From a virus: 20,710 bases of DNA. The DNA is taken from positions 1-20,710 of the IMG/VR virus record IMGVR_UViG_3300020177_000917; one strand, written 5' to 3'. The notes beneath the pieces are model-generated. The model searched no databases. It was not told where the DNA came from and saw nothing but the letters and a program-made list of their open reading frames with translations. A program made the translations under genes and the position numbers. This document shows positions 1 to 6,528 of this stretch, one piece after another; position 1 is the first letter of the stretch; every line of letters starts with the position of its first letter.

Positions 1-514
1 CATCTTTAAATGATATACTTAAAATAATTCTATCTTTATTTCCTTTATTTGTAACACCATGAGGCATTGATGTATTAAGACATATGGCCTGTTTTAAATA
101 AACTGTTTCTAAAATTTCTCCTTTAATAAACTTTTTTGCATTAACATTTTGCGTTTTATTTCCCACTGTTATAGTAGGTGTTTCAAATTCATCTTTTTGT
201 TTATAAAAAGAAGTGTAACTATTATCATCAACAATTACAGGTATGTTAATTGCCACATTTCTTTTGTCTGTGTGTGGAGTAACTTCACCATTTGATAACG
301 TTTTAAAAAATTTTATATTTTCAATAATAGATTGATCTTTAAATTGTTTTATTATATTTTTAATAACATCATTATCTAGTGAAACGTATTGAGTATGTAA
401 TGATTTGTCTTTATGTGTTCCATATACAGCCCACCCATTCTGATTATTTTCAAAAACAGATTGAAGTTGTTTTTGATTAAAGGTGAGTTCAGGTATTTCA
501 AAATAATTTTTCAT
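1..514 (-). CDS. Fe(II)/2-oxoglutarate dioxygenase-like protein, 3' end cut by window edge
   Basis: I translated this frame from the minus strand: it starts at the ATG complementary to 512-514 and stays open for 171 codons to the left edge, so the C-terminus is missing. The visible protein has the pattern of a small Fe(II)/2OG oxygenase (double-stranded beta-helix fold): His81-Thr-Asp83 in 'PHTDKRN' as the first two metal ligands, His152 in 'MPHGVTNKG' as the distal ligand, and Arg162 ten residues later as the likely 2-oxoglutarate carboxylate binder. It most resembles prolyl/aspartyl-hydroxylase-like phage oxygenases; the substrate is unknown. The start overlaps the end of the preceding dioxygenase gene by 17 bases, which suggests one transcript and coupled translation. 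No Shine-Dalgarno sequence is seen. The family call is fairly secure; the substrate cannot be inferred. Confidence 0.75.
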   Translation of the reverse strand, partial: MKNYFEIPELTFNQKQLQSVFENNQNGWAVYGTHKDKSLHTQYVSLDNDVIKNIIKQFKDQSIIENIKFFKTLSNGEVTPHTDKRNVAINIPVIVDDNSYTSFYKQKDEFETPTITVGNKTQNVNAKKFIKGEILETVYLKQAICLNTSMPHGVTNKGNKDRIILSISFKD

Positions 515-1313
515 AATCAAAAGCAATTCTATGTAAAACTCTTTTATCCATTTCTTCAAAGTGCCATCTTTTATGAATACTTAACCATTGTTCACTTAAT
601 ACAACATCACCATCATTCCATAAATGATCATATCTAAAACGATCTTCTAAAACAAATTCTTTTAATTCAGACATTAGAGATTCAAATTCTTTTTCTGTTT
701 TTCCTACCATACCAAATATTTGCAAAAATGGAAAATATAATCCAGTTTTACCGCCATCATTTGTATGAACAAGATTAAATGGTACATCAGTATGATGATG
801 TTCTTTGAAAAATTTACTGTGACTGTAACTACCTACTTTATAACCAAGTGTAATTTGAATATCTTTAATTTTTTCTTTTAGAGTATCTGACATATTATTA
901 TATGCTTCAATCATACTTATCCAACTTGTTTTACTTCCTTCAGTACCTTCTTTTGCATATAACCAAATAAGAGGTTTTCTTTGTCTATTACTTGCTTGAT
1001 TAGCGTGCCAGTCTAATGCACTTGTGTGTCCAAATAGACCTTCTTCGCCGTGTTGATTTTTTTTACCTGTAACTCTTAAAACACCATCTCTAACATTAAT
1101 GTGTTTTGCCCGTTCATTGTCTGTGGATTGATAATGGCCTATTTTAGAACAAAAGTTAATCTCGTCATCTGGTGTTAATTTTTGATTTTTAATAACTACG
1201 ACCATATTTGATATGATCATTTTAGCTATTTGATGTGCTTGATTTTCTGTTAATGTTTTTAGATCAATATCTTTGACTTCTACTGCCCAATTATTTAATA
1301 ATTCAAATTTCAT
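498..1313 (-). CDS. TauD/TfdA-like Fe(II)/2-oxoglutarate dioxygenase with an H-x-N metal motif
   Basis: A 271-residue protein starting MKFELLNNWA. The frame stays open to an ATG at 1460, but that longer start would cross the divergent promoter block and overlap the plus-strand gene at 1396, so the ATG at 1313 is chosen. The late-promoter motif on the same strand (1333-1340) lies about 20 bases before it. The TauD-family layout is recognisable: an N-terminal segment with 'VVVIKNQKLTPDDEI' (residues 38-52), a metal site at 'LDWHANQAS' (His103, Asn105), and a C-terminal segment with His247 in 'SIHKRWHF' and Arg258/Arg262 before 'HRIAFDYEKLF'. In the family the first motif is usually H-x-D/E; here the codon clearly reads Asn, which may alter or abolish iron binding. 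It is followed on the same strand by a second oxygenase gene. The substrate is unknown; a modification of a small metabolite, amino acid or glycan is possible. Confidence 0.8.
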   Translation of the reverse strand: MKFELLNNWAVEVKDIDLKTLTENQAHQIAKMIISNMVVVIKNQKLTPDDEINFCSKIGHYQSTDNERAKHINVRDGVLRVTGKKNQHGEEGLFGHTSALDWHANQASNRQRKPLIWLYAKEGTEGSKTSWISMIEAYNNMSDTLKEKIKDIQITLGYKVGSYSHSKFFKEHHHTDVPFNLVHTNDGGKTGLYFPFLQIFGMVGKTEKEFESLMSELKEFVLEDRFRYDHLWNDGDVVLSEQWLSIHKRWHFEEMDKRVLHRIAFDYEKLF

Positions 1314-1332
1314 AATAACATCAATTTTTTTA

Positions 1333-1340
1333 TATTTATA
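1333..1340 (-). promoter_or_regulatory. T4-type late promoter motif (TATAAATA), leftward
   Basis: The plus strand reads TATTTATA, which is TATAAATA on the minus strand, the exact T4 late promoter -10 element. It ends about 20 bases before the dioxygenase ATG at 1313 and lies in an 82-base divergent gap. Assignment rests on motif and position only. Confidence 0.6.
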
Positions 1341-1344
1341 ACAG

Positions 1345-1352
1345 TATAAATA
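1345..1352 (+). promoter_or_regulatory. T4-type late promoter motif (TATAAATA), rightward, first copy
   Basis: Exact TATAAATA in the divergent gap, about 44 bases before the ATG at 1396. It sits five bases from the oppositely oriented copy at 1333-1340, so the two promoters are back to back. Confidence 0.6.
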
Positions 1353-1357
1353 AGTGA

Positions 1358-1365
1358 TATAAATA
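1358..1365 (+). promoter_or_regulatory. T4-type late promoter motif (TATAAATA), rightward, second copy
   Basis: A second exact TATAAATA, 13 bases downstream of the first copy and 30 bases before the ATG at 1396. An AAGGAG ribosome-binding site at 1385-1390 follows. The pair could give two nearby transcription starts. Confidence 0.6.
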
Positions 1366-1395
1366 ATATTAGTATTATAACACAAAGGAGATATT

Positions 1396-1614
1396 ATGTC
1401 AATAACCATAAATGGAAAACAATATGATGAACAAAGTTTGAGTCCTGATTTGAAAAACACAATAATTGCAAGACAGGAAATTTTAAACTCTAAAGCAAGA
1501 CATCAAGTAGAATTAGAAAAAATTGATGTTTTGACAGACTTTTATAACAAAAAGATAGAGAAATTAGTTAAAGAACAAGAACCTAAAGAGATTGTTGAAG
1601 AAAAAGAGGAATAA
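1396..1614 (+). CDS. Small acidic/basic helical phage protein (DUF6447-like)
   Basis: A 72-residue protein. A strong AAGGAG lies five bases before the ATG. The N-terminus 'MSITINGKQYDEQSLSPDLK' looks like a short beta-strand 'I-x-I-x-G-K-x-Y' unit, followed by a long charged helix (residues about 18-60) with heptad-like hydrophobic spacing and a Glu/Lys-rich tail. This resembles the short phage proteins grouped as DUF6447, recalled from memory and not searched. The role is unknown. It is the first gene of the rightward late block and is followed eight bases later by a structural gene without its own ribosome-binding site, so co-translation is likely. Confidence 0.65.
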   Translation: MSITINGKQYDEQSLSPDLKNTIIARQEILNSKARHQVELEKIDVLTDFYNKKIEKLVKEQEPKEIVEEKEE

Positions 1615-1622
1615 AAAATTAA

Positions 1623-1967
1623 ATGGCTGCGACGGCTAACCTAATCATTGAACAAGGTGCTACATTTACTTCAGACGTAACTGTTAAAGATACAGATGGA
1701 AGTGCATTTGACTTAACAGGATATAGTGCTTCTGCTAAAATGGCATTAGGTTATGCCTCGACCAGAACAAGAACAACAATAAATACCTCAATTAATGGTG
1801 ATCCTACCACAGGTATAATCACATTATCTTTATCTCCAACTGAAACAAGTAATTTAGAAGCACCTGCTAGATACGTTTATGATGTTGAGTTATTGAAAGC
1901 ATCTGATAATTCTGTAATTCGAGTAATACAAGGAATTATAACTGTCAGTCCAAATGTAACTATTTAA
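1623..1967 (+). CDS. Small beta-rich virion structural protein (BppU N-domain-like)
   Basis: A 114-residue protein with no signal peptide or membrane segment. It alternates short hydrophobic strands with Ser/Thr/Gly turns: 'LIIEQGATFTSDVTV' at residues 7-21, 'DLTGYSASAKM' at 30-40, 'GIITLSLSPTET' near 64-75, and 'YVYDVELL' with 'VIQGIITVSPNV' at the end. The order of a strand pair, 'D-L-T-G-Y', then a closing 'G-x-I-x-V-S-P' is like the N-terminal beta-sandwich of siphophage upper baseplate proteins (BppU) and small structural proteins of marine myoviruses. I infer a virion connector or decoration role from the fold impression and the fibre-gene neighbourhood. Confidence 0.6.
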   Translation: MAATANLIIEQGATFTSDVTVKDTDGSAFDLTGYSASAKMALGYASTRTRTTINTSINGDPTTGIITLSLSPTETSNLEAPARYVYDVELLKASDNSVIRVIQGIITVSPNVTI

Positions 1968-1986
1968 TTATTAAGTAATATTTTAT

Positions 1987-1994
1987 TATAAATA
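1987..1994 (+). promoter_or_regulatory. T4-type late promoter motif (TATAAATA), upstream of the fibre genes
   Basis: Exact TATAAATA in the 81-base gap between the genes ending at 1967 and starting at 2049. It is 54 bases before the ATG and likely drives the 2049-4886 fibre block. Confidence 0.6.
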
Positions 1995-1997
1995 TTA

Positions 1998-2005
1998 CAT
2001 AAATA
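1998..2005 (+). promoter_or_regulatory. Second late promoter-like motif (CATAAATA)
   Basis: CATAAATA fits the NATAAATA form described for marine T4-like phages. It lies 11 bases downstream of the exact TATAAATA copy, repeating the tandem arrangement seen at 1345-1365. Confidence 0.4.
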
Positions 2006-2048
2006 TTGTGAGTAGTACACAATAATATTATAAAAGAGAGAACTACAA

Positions 2049-2273
2049 ATGGCAGTTACAGCTAGAATCAATTCACCAGGTACTCAAAAAGTATCCGTTA
2101 CTGTTCCTAGTGCAAGCCAAAAATCAAAATTAACAAGTTTAACTGATGTTAATGCAACAACATTAGAAGATGGTTCTATTCTTCAATATGATGCTACGAG
2201 TGATAAATTTATAACTAGAACAAATATTAAAACAGAGAGAGGTACACTAAAATTAAACGGTGGTAACTTTTAG
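2049..2273 (+). CDS. Short fibre-associated protein
   Basis: A 74-residue protein. Residues 27-55 contain 'KLTSLTDVNATTLEDGSILQ' followed by 'YDATSDKFI', a motif common in phage tail-fibre proteins (L-x-D-V...D-G-x-x-L-x-Y-D...). There is no adaptor N-terminus of the kind seen in the next gene and no transmembrane segment. It is preceded by GAGAGAA about six bases before the ATG. Its stop codon TAG overlaps the AGGAGAG that serves the 866-residue fibre 12 bases downstream, so the two are almost certainly co-transcribed and translated together. It may be a small fibre connector or chaperone-like partner; that role is inferred only from motif and position. Confidence 0.6.
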   Translation: MAVTARINSPGTQKVSVTVPSASQKSKLTSLTDVNATTLEDGSILQYDATSDKFITRTNIKTERGTLKLNGGNF

Positions 2274-2285
2274 GAGAGAAAAAAA

Positions 2286-4886
2286 ATGGCAACAATATTA
2301 CAAATTAAACGTTCAGGTGTAGTTGGTTCACCTTCAGAACTAGCACAAGGTGAACTGGCCTATTCATATTATAATGGTACGGGTGGTGATCGTCTTTATA
2401 TAGGAACAGGTACAGAAACTAACGGCGTAGCCGCTAATATAGAAGTAATTGGTGGTAAATATTTTACATCAAAATATCCAACAACTTTTGGTACGTTAGA
2501 AGCATCAAAACTTTTATCTACAGATTCAAATAGTGCAATTAGCACATTAAATATTGGTAACTCTACAACTATTGGTGGTACAATTAAATTTAATGAAGGA
2601 ACTAATAACGGTGCTCATTTCGTTGCCTTAAAAGCACCTAATAGTGTTACTTCAGATATCACTTACACACTACCAGGAAGTTTTAGTAATGGACAATTCT
2701 TAACAGTTGACGGTTCAGGTAATTTAAGTTTTGCTGCTGTACCATCTGGTTCATTTACAATTGCTGGTGATAGTGGTACTGACACATTTACTACTGGTCA
2801 AACTTTAACGTTTACTGGTGATACAGGAATTACTACATCTATTGATACAGATAACGAAATTAAAATAGACTTAGATGATACTGCTGTAACTCCAGGTAGT
2901 TATGGTTCTTCAACTGCAATTCCAACATTTACTGTTGATCAACAAGGTCGTTTAACAGCGGCTGGTACGGCTACAATATCAACAACTTTAGATATTGCTG
3001 CTGATAGTGGTACAGACGATGGTGTTGCATTAGGAACAGATACATTAACATTTACTGGTGGTACAAACATTGATACTTCAGTTTCGGGTGATACAATTAC
3101 AATTAGTACACACGCTGACGTATTAACAGCTTCATCAACTCACATTTTAACAAACAAAACAATTGATACCGCAAACAACACGATAACAATTGTTGAGGCA
3201 GATATATCTGATTTACAATCATACCTAACATCAGAAACAAATGATTTAACTGCTTCTGTTACTTGGGCAAACGTACCCGATGCTAACATTACAGAATCAA
3301 GTGTAACACAACACGAGGCTGCATTAAGTATTACTGAATCACAAATTTCTGATTTAGGTTCTTACATAACAGCTTCAAGTACAGATACATTAACAAACAA
3401 AACTTTTGACGCTAACGGTACTGGTAACTCAATATCAAATATTGAAGTTGCTGATTTTGCTGGTTCAGCTATTGTAATAGAGTCTGAAGGAATTGGTTCA
3501 AACGATAACGATACAACTATTCCTACTTCTGCTGCTGTTAAAGATTATGTTGATAACTCGGTTACAGCACAAGTCTTAGACTTTCAAGGTGATACAGGCG
3601 GTGCTCTTACTGTTGATTTAGATTCACAGGCATTAACTATTGCAGGTGGAACTGGAATTGATACTGCGGGTTCAGGACAAACACTAACAATCAATATTGA
3701 TTCTTCAGTTGCTACATTAACTGATTCACAAACTTTATCAAATAAAGTTTTAACATCTCCAGATATTAATGGCGGTACTATTGATGGTGCTACAATTAAT
3801 GGTGGTTCTATAGGTGCTACAAGTGCTGTTACTGAATTACAAGTAGATAATATTAATATTAACGGTAACGATATTACCGCAACTAATACTGATGGTAATA
3901 TTTCATTAAGTCCAAATGGTGCTGGTACTGTAGATGTTAATAGTGCAAAAATTACATCACTAGGAACTCCTACAGATGGAACAGACGCTGCTACAAAAGC
4001 ATACGTTGATACAATTGCTGCTGCTGGTATTCATTACCATGATCCAGTAAGAGTTGAAGCTCCTTCAAACTTAAACGCAACTTATAATAACGGTACTTCA
4101 GGTGTAGGTGCAACGTTAACAAACGCTGGCACACAGGCTGCACTTAGTATTGACGGTGTTACTTTAAGTTTAAATGATAGAGTTTTAGTTTACAATCAAA
4201 CTAACGCTGCTCATAACGGTATTTACTACGTATCAGATGTAGGTAGTGGTGCAACAAATTGGGAATTAACAAGAGCAACTGATACTGATAGTTATGGTGT
4301 TTCTGATCCAGACGCACTTGGTCAAGGTGATGCTTTCTTCGTTAAAGAAGGAGATACAGGTGCTGGTGAATTATATGTAATGAATACTGAAGGTACTATT
4401 ACTTTTGGTACTACAAATATTACATTTTCACAAATTGCTGAAACAGCAGTTTATAGTGCTGCTTCTGCTGGTGCATTAACATTAACTGGTACAGAATTTT
4501 CTGCTAACGTTGATGACTCAACAATTGAAATTAGTTCAAATGCTTTACAAGTTAAGTCAGGTGGAATTACAGATAATGAATTAGCATCAAATTCAGTAAC
4601 AACTGCAAAAATTACAGATGGTGATGTTACAAATGCAAAACTTGCTAATTCTACATTTACAATTGCTGGTGGAGACTCTTCTACAGATGCAATAGCATTA
4701 GGAGAAACACTAACTATAACAGACGGTGAAGGTATTGACACAAGCATATTAGCAAACACTTTAACGATTGCTGCTGAATTGGCAACAACATCAAATAAAG
4801 GTGTTGCTTCATTTAGTTCAGATAACTTTACAGTTACAAGTGGTACTGTTACAGTTACAAGTATTGACGGCGGAACGTATAGTTAA
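2286..4886 (+). CDS. Long tail-fibre protein
   Basis: An 866-residue protein, almost entirely Gly/Ser/Thr/Asn/Asp, as in trimeric phage fibres. The N-terminal 60 residues (MATILQIKRSGVVGSP, then 'LAQGELAYSYYNGTGGDRLY') match the virion-anchoring adaptor of phage fibres and tropism determinants: an I-Q-I-K-R-S/G start, E-G-E/Q-G-E-L-A-Y, then an 'L-Y-I-G-T-G' strand. The shaft has repeated units 'TLTNKT-(I/F)-D' (near residues 290 and 370), 'T-P-G-S-Y-G-S-S-T-A-I-P-x-F-T-V-D-Q-Q-G-R-L' (about 200-225) and 'I-x-D-L-x-S-Y-(L/I)-T'. A distinct block at about 567-720, starting 'AATKAYVDTIAAAGIHYHDP', is a recurrent fibre module in marine phages. No S74 chaperone is present. It binds the host surface or links the baseplate to distal fibres (inference). 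The AGGAGAG before the start overlaps the upstream stop. Confidence 0.85.
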   Translation: MATILQIKRSGVVGSPSELAQGELAYSYYNGTGGDRLYIGTGTETNGVAANIEVIGGKYFTSKYPTTFGTLEASKLLSTDSNSAISTLNIGNSTTIGGTIKFNEGTNNGAHFVALKAPNSVTSDITYTLPGSFSNGQFLTVDGSGNLSFAAVPSGSFTIAGDSGTDTFTTGQTLTFTGDTGITTSIDTDNEIKIDLDDTAVTPGSYGSSTAIPTFTVDQQGRLTAAGTATISTTLDIAADSGTDDGVALGTDTLTFTGGTNIDTSVSGDTITISTHADVLTASSTHILTNKTIDTANNTITIVEADISDLQSYLTSETNDLTASVTWANVPDANITESSVTQHEAALSITESQISDLGSYITASSTDTLTNKTFDANGTGNSISNIEVADFAGSAIVIESEGIGSNDNDTTIPTSAAVKDYVDNSVTAQVLDFQGDTGGALTVDLDSQALTIAGGTGIDTAGSGQTLTINIDSSVATLTDSQTLSNKVLTSPDINGGTIDGATINGGSIGATSAVTELQVDNININGNDITATNTDGNISLSPNGAGTVDVNSAKITSLGTPTDGTDAATKAYVDTIAAAGIHYHDPVRVEAPSNLNATYNNGTSGVGATLTNAGTQAALSIDGVTLSLNDRVLVYNQTNAAHNGIYYVSDVGSGATNWELTRATDTDSYGVSDPDALGQGDAFFVKEGDTGAGELYVMNTEGTITFGTTNITFSQIAETAVYSAASAGALTLTGTEFSANVDDSTIEISSNALQVKSGGITDNELASNSVTTAKITDGDVTNAKLANSTFTIAGGDSSTDAIALGETLTITDGEGIDTSILANTLTIAAELATTSNKGVASFSSDNFTVTSGTVTVTSIDGGTYS

Positions 4887-4892
4887 ATCGTA

Positions 4893-4900
4893 AATAAATA
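4893..4900 (+). promoter_or_regulatory. Possible late promoter motif (AATAAATA)
   Basis: AATAAATA in the 23-base gap between the long fibre and the next gene, ten bases before the ATG at 4910. It fits NATAAATA, but the leader would be very short and no Shine-Dalgarno sequence follows. Confidence 0.3.
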
Positions 4901-4909
4901 GAAAAAAAT

Positions 4910-5362
4910 ATGGCGACTGTTATAAAATTAAAACGAGGTACTGCCACTCCAACTACGAGTAATATCGTAAATGGTGAGGTTGCAATTGATACCTCGGCAC
5001 AAAAATTTTATATTAATGATAATGGCACCATAAAGGAAATTGGTGGTGGTAGTGGTGGTGGTAGTAGTGGTAATTCTTTTACAACTATATCTGTATCTGG
5101 TCAATCTGATATTTCAGCAGACTCAAGTACAGATACATTAACAGTTGTTGGTGGCGGATTAAATGTTGTTACAACTGATGCATCAACTGATACGTTAACC
5201 GTTGGCACATCAAGTGGTATAACATTTGTAAAAAGAAATGGAACATCTACCTATATAGATCCTAGTACAACAGGATCCACATTAGGTACAGCTGTTACAA
5301 GTCTTTATATACCATTTACAACAAGAGGAGGAACATCAAAAACAACTTTGGTGTTAGCATAA
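4910..5362 (+). CDS. Short fibre-like protein with adaptor N-terminus
   Basis: A 150-residue protein. Residues 1-45 (MATVIKLKRGTATPTTSN, then 'VNGEVAIDTSAQKFYIND') repeat the adaptor pattern of the 2286 and 6529 fibres. A flexible Gly/Ser linker 'GGGSGGGSSG' follows at about 46-55, then a short Thr/Ser-rich beta region containing two similar strands, 'DSSTDTLTVVGGG' and 'DASTDTLTVGTSS', and a C-terminus ending 'TSKTTLVLA'. It is far shorter than the two long fibres and looks like an adaptor plus a minimal distal domain: a short fibre, or a fibre whose shaft is supplied by another protein. The next ATG begins two bases after the stop (TAATATG), so translation is probably coupled. Confidence 0.7.
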   Translation: MATVIKLKRGTATPTTSNIVNGEVAIDTSAQKFYINDNGTIKEIGGGSGGGSSGNSFTTISVSGQSDISADSSTDTLTVVGGGLNVVTTDASTDTLTVGTSSGITFVKRNGTSTYIDPSTTGSTLGTAVTSLYIPFTTRGGTSKTTLVLA

Positions 5363-5363
5363 T

Positions 5364-5837
5364 ATGGCAGATCAAGTACCTATAAAAGGAATATTTAACG
5401 GCAGTGGTGATCCCACAGGCCTTGCTGAATTTACAACATCAGATACAATTGGTTATGCTGATGGTGGTACAGGTCTTAATACACTTGGTACTGCTGGACA
5501 AATATTAAAAGTAAACTCTGGTGCTACAGCATTAGAGTGGGGTGAAGTCGAGGCTATTTTAAATATTGATGGCATGACTGATGGTTCTAGTATCACAATT
5601 GCTGATACAGATAAGTTTGCTATTTCAGATGGCGGTGTTGAAAAATATATAGAAGCAAGTCAAATTACCTCTTATGTACAATCGGGTATTTCAGCACTAG
5701 ATGCAACTCAAATAGCAGATGGATCAGTTTCAAATACAGAATTTCAGTATTTAAATGGAGTAACAAGTAATTTACAAACACAATTAGACAACAAAGCGTC
5801 AACGGGATTTGCTATTGCAATGGCGATTGCATTATAA
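5364..5837 (+). CDS. Fibre-like structural protein with conserved AIAMAI tail
   Basis: A 157-residue protein without the K/R-R-G adaptor. It contains 'GGTGLNTLGTAGQILKVNSG' with 'ALEWGE' (residues about 34-61), a motif also present in the 798-residue fibre as 'GTAGQVLKSTGTGVEWG'. Then come 'DGSVSNTEFQYLNGVTSNLQ' and 'TQLDNKASTG' (about 120-149), a short helical unit widespread in phage fibres. It ends in a hydrophobic 'FAIAMAIAL', like the K-A-S-T-G-x-A-I-A-M-A-I tails of fibre proteins in marine T4-like phages (recalled, not searched). It is probably a distal or accessory fibre part. The upstream stop is separated from this ATG by one base, and it is a natural M-A-D start, so I do not read it as a frameshifted end of the upstream gene. 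Confidence 0.65.
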   Translation: MADQVPIKGIFNGSGDPTGLAEFTTSDTIGYADGGTGLNTLGTAGQILKVNSGATALEWGEVEAILNIDGMTDGSSITIADTDKFAISDGGVEKYIEASQITSYVQSGISALDATQIADGSVSNTEFQYLNGVTSNLQTQLDNKASTGFAIAMAIAL

Positions 5838-5840
5838 ATA
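5833..5840 (+). promoter_or_regulatory. Possible late promoter motif (TATAAATA) overlapping a stop codon
   Basis: Exact TATAAATA whose TAA is the stop codon of the gene ending at 5837. The ATG at 5856 is only 16 bases downstream, so a transcript from here would have a leader of roughly ten bases. It could also be chance, arising from a Leu-stop-AT sequence. Confidence 0.35.
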
Positions 5841-5855
5841 AAAGAGAAAGAAAAT

Positions 5856-6188
5856 ATGGCACAAAATTTTAGAAGATATACAGCAAGAAATGTTGGAACT
5901 TCAGCTGAAACAGTATTTACGGCTGACAGTTACGACACAATAATTGGTATAGGATGCGCTAATACTACAACAACTGAAATAAAAGTTGATGTAATATTAA
6001 ATGATGCTGATTCTTCAAATGACGTGTACCTTGTTAAAGGTGCACCAATTCAAAATGGAGGTGCTTTACAAGTAATAGATGGTGGAGCTAAATACGTAGT
6101 AAAAAATGGAGACGTTTTAAAAGTCGTTTCTAATACAGCTAGTTCACTTGATGTCATTGTAAGTACAGTAGATGATATTTCAACATAG
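5856..6188 (+). CDS. Small virion structural protein
   Basis: A 110-residue protein starting 'MAQNFRRYTARNVGTSAETV', then 'FTADSYDTIIGIGCANTTTT'. This matches, from memory, a small structural protein found beside fibre genes in T4-like cyanophages. Visible features are a first beta segment (residues 20-35), a Thr-rich turn, 'EIKVDVILND', 'VYLVKGAPIQNGGALQVIDG' and 'YVVKNGDVLKVVS'. This strand-rich arrangement suggests a small jelly-roll or Ig-like domain. 'P-I-x-x-G-G-x-L-x-V' and 'V-x-x-G-D-V-L' recur in phage head and tail decoration proteins. GAGAAAG lies before the ATG. The exact location in the virion is unknown. Confidence 0.6.
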   Translation: MAQNFRRYTARNVGTSAETVFTADSYDTIIGIGCANTTTTEIKVDVILNDADSSNDVYLVKGAPIQNGGALQVIDGGAKYVVKNGDVLKVVSNTASSLDVIVSTVDDIST

Positions 6189-6197
6189 GAACAATAA

Positions 6198-6446
6198 ATG
6201 GCTTATATAGGAAATAACACAAACGCTGGTGATATTATAAAACAAGAATTATATTTAACAAGCACTGATAAAAGAGGTACTATTTATTATGATATGGGCG
6301 GTGGAGAAACTGAAGTTAATAATTCTCCTACAGACGCCTTTAATATTTCATTATACAACACAATAACAGATTGCAACAGTAAAAACTATTATGTTATAAA
6401 TCTTGGAACTTTTACAGATACCGTAGATTTAGGAACGGTTGCATAA
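6198..6446 (+). CDS. Small hypothetical protein in the fibre block
   Basis: An 82-residue protein of unknown function. A weak AGGAACA, directly after the upstream stop, lies before the ATG. The sequence is Asn/Thr/Tyr-rich with 'MAYIGNNTNAGDIIKQELYL' at the start and two Tyr pairs, 'GTIYYDMGG' and 'KNYYVINLG'. It has one cysteine and no signal peptide or membrane segment. Composition and the 9-base spacing from the preceding structural gene suggest a minor virion component. It is the last gene before the late promoter at 6476, so it probably ends one transcription block. Confidence 0.5.
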   Translation: MAYIGNNTNAGDIIKQELYLTSTDKRGTIYYDMGGGETEVNNSPTDAFNISLYNTITDCNSKNYYVINLGTFTDTVDLGTVA

Positions 6447-6475
6447 AAAATAAAAGGAGTTAAACAATTTTTTAT

Positions 6476-6483
6476 TATAAATA
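6476..6483 (+). promoter_or_regulatory. T4-type late promoter motif (TATAAATA) for the S74 fibre and propeller genes
   Basis: Exact TATAAATA in an 82-base gap, 46 bases before the fibre ATG at 6529, whose AGAGAGG ribosome-binding site is at 6514-6520. I saw no further motif before 12604, so this promoter may serve the S74 fibre and all three propeller genes. The gap also holds an unused AAAAGGAGT at 6452-6460. Confidence 0.6.
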
Positions 6484-6528
6484 GTGTTAGAGTTATTTGT
6501 TAAAAAAAAGTTTAGAGAGGTTAGATAA

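Noticed and set aside
413-637. Plus-strand frame across the two dioxygenase genes
   Set aside because: It overlaps two genes with recognisable catalytic motifs on the other strand and has a composition expected of antisense AT-rich DNA.
4451-4759. Minus-strand open frame inside the long fibre gene
   Set aside because: It is an antisense shadow of Ser/Thr/Ala-rich fibre codons, has no ribosome-binding site, and the plus-strand gene is continuous and well supported. The same applies to minus-strand frames at 7428-7748, 11210-11404 and 11407-11622.
4910-5837. A single fibre gene split by a frameshift into the 4910 and 5364 frames
   Set aside because: The second frame has a natural M-A-D start one base after the first stop and its own complete motif order, and the first ends normally; nothing suggests a lost shaft continuing across the junction.
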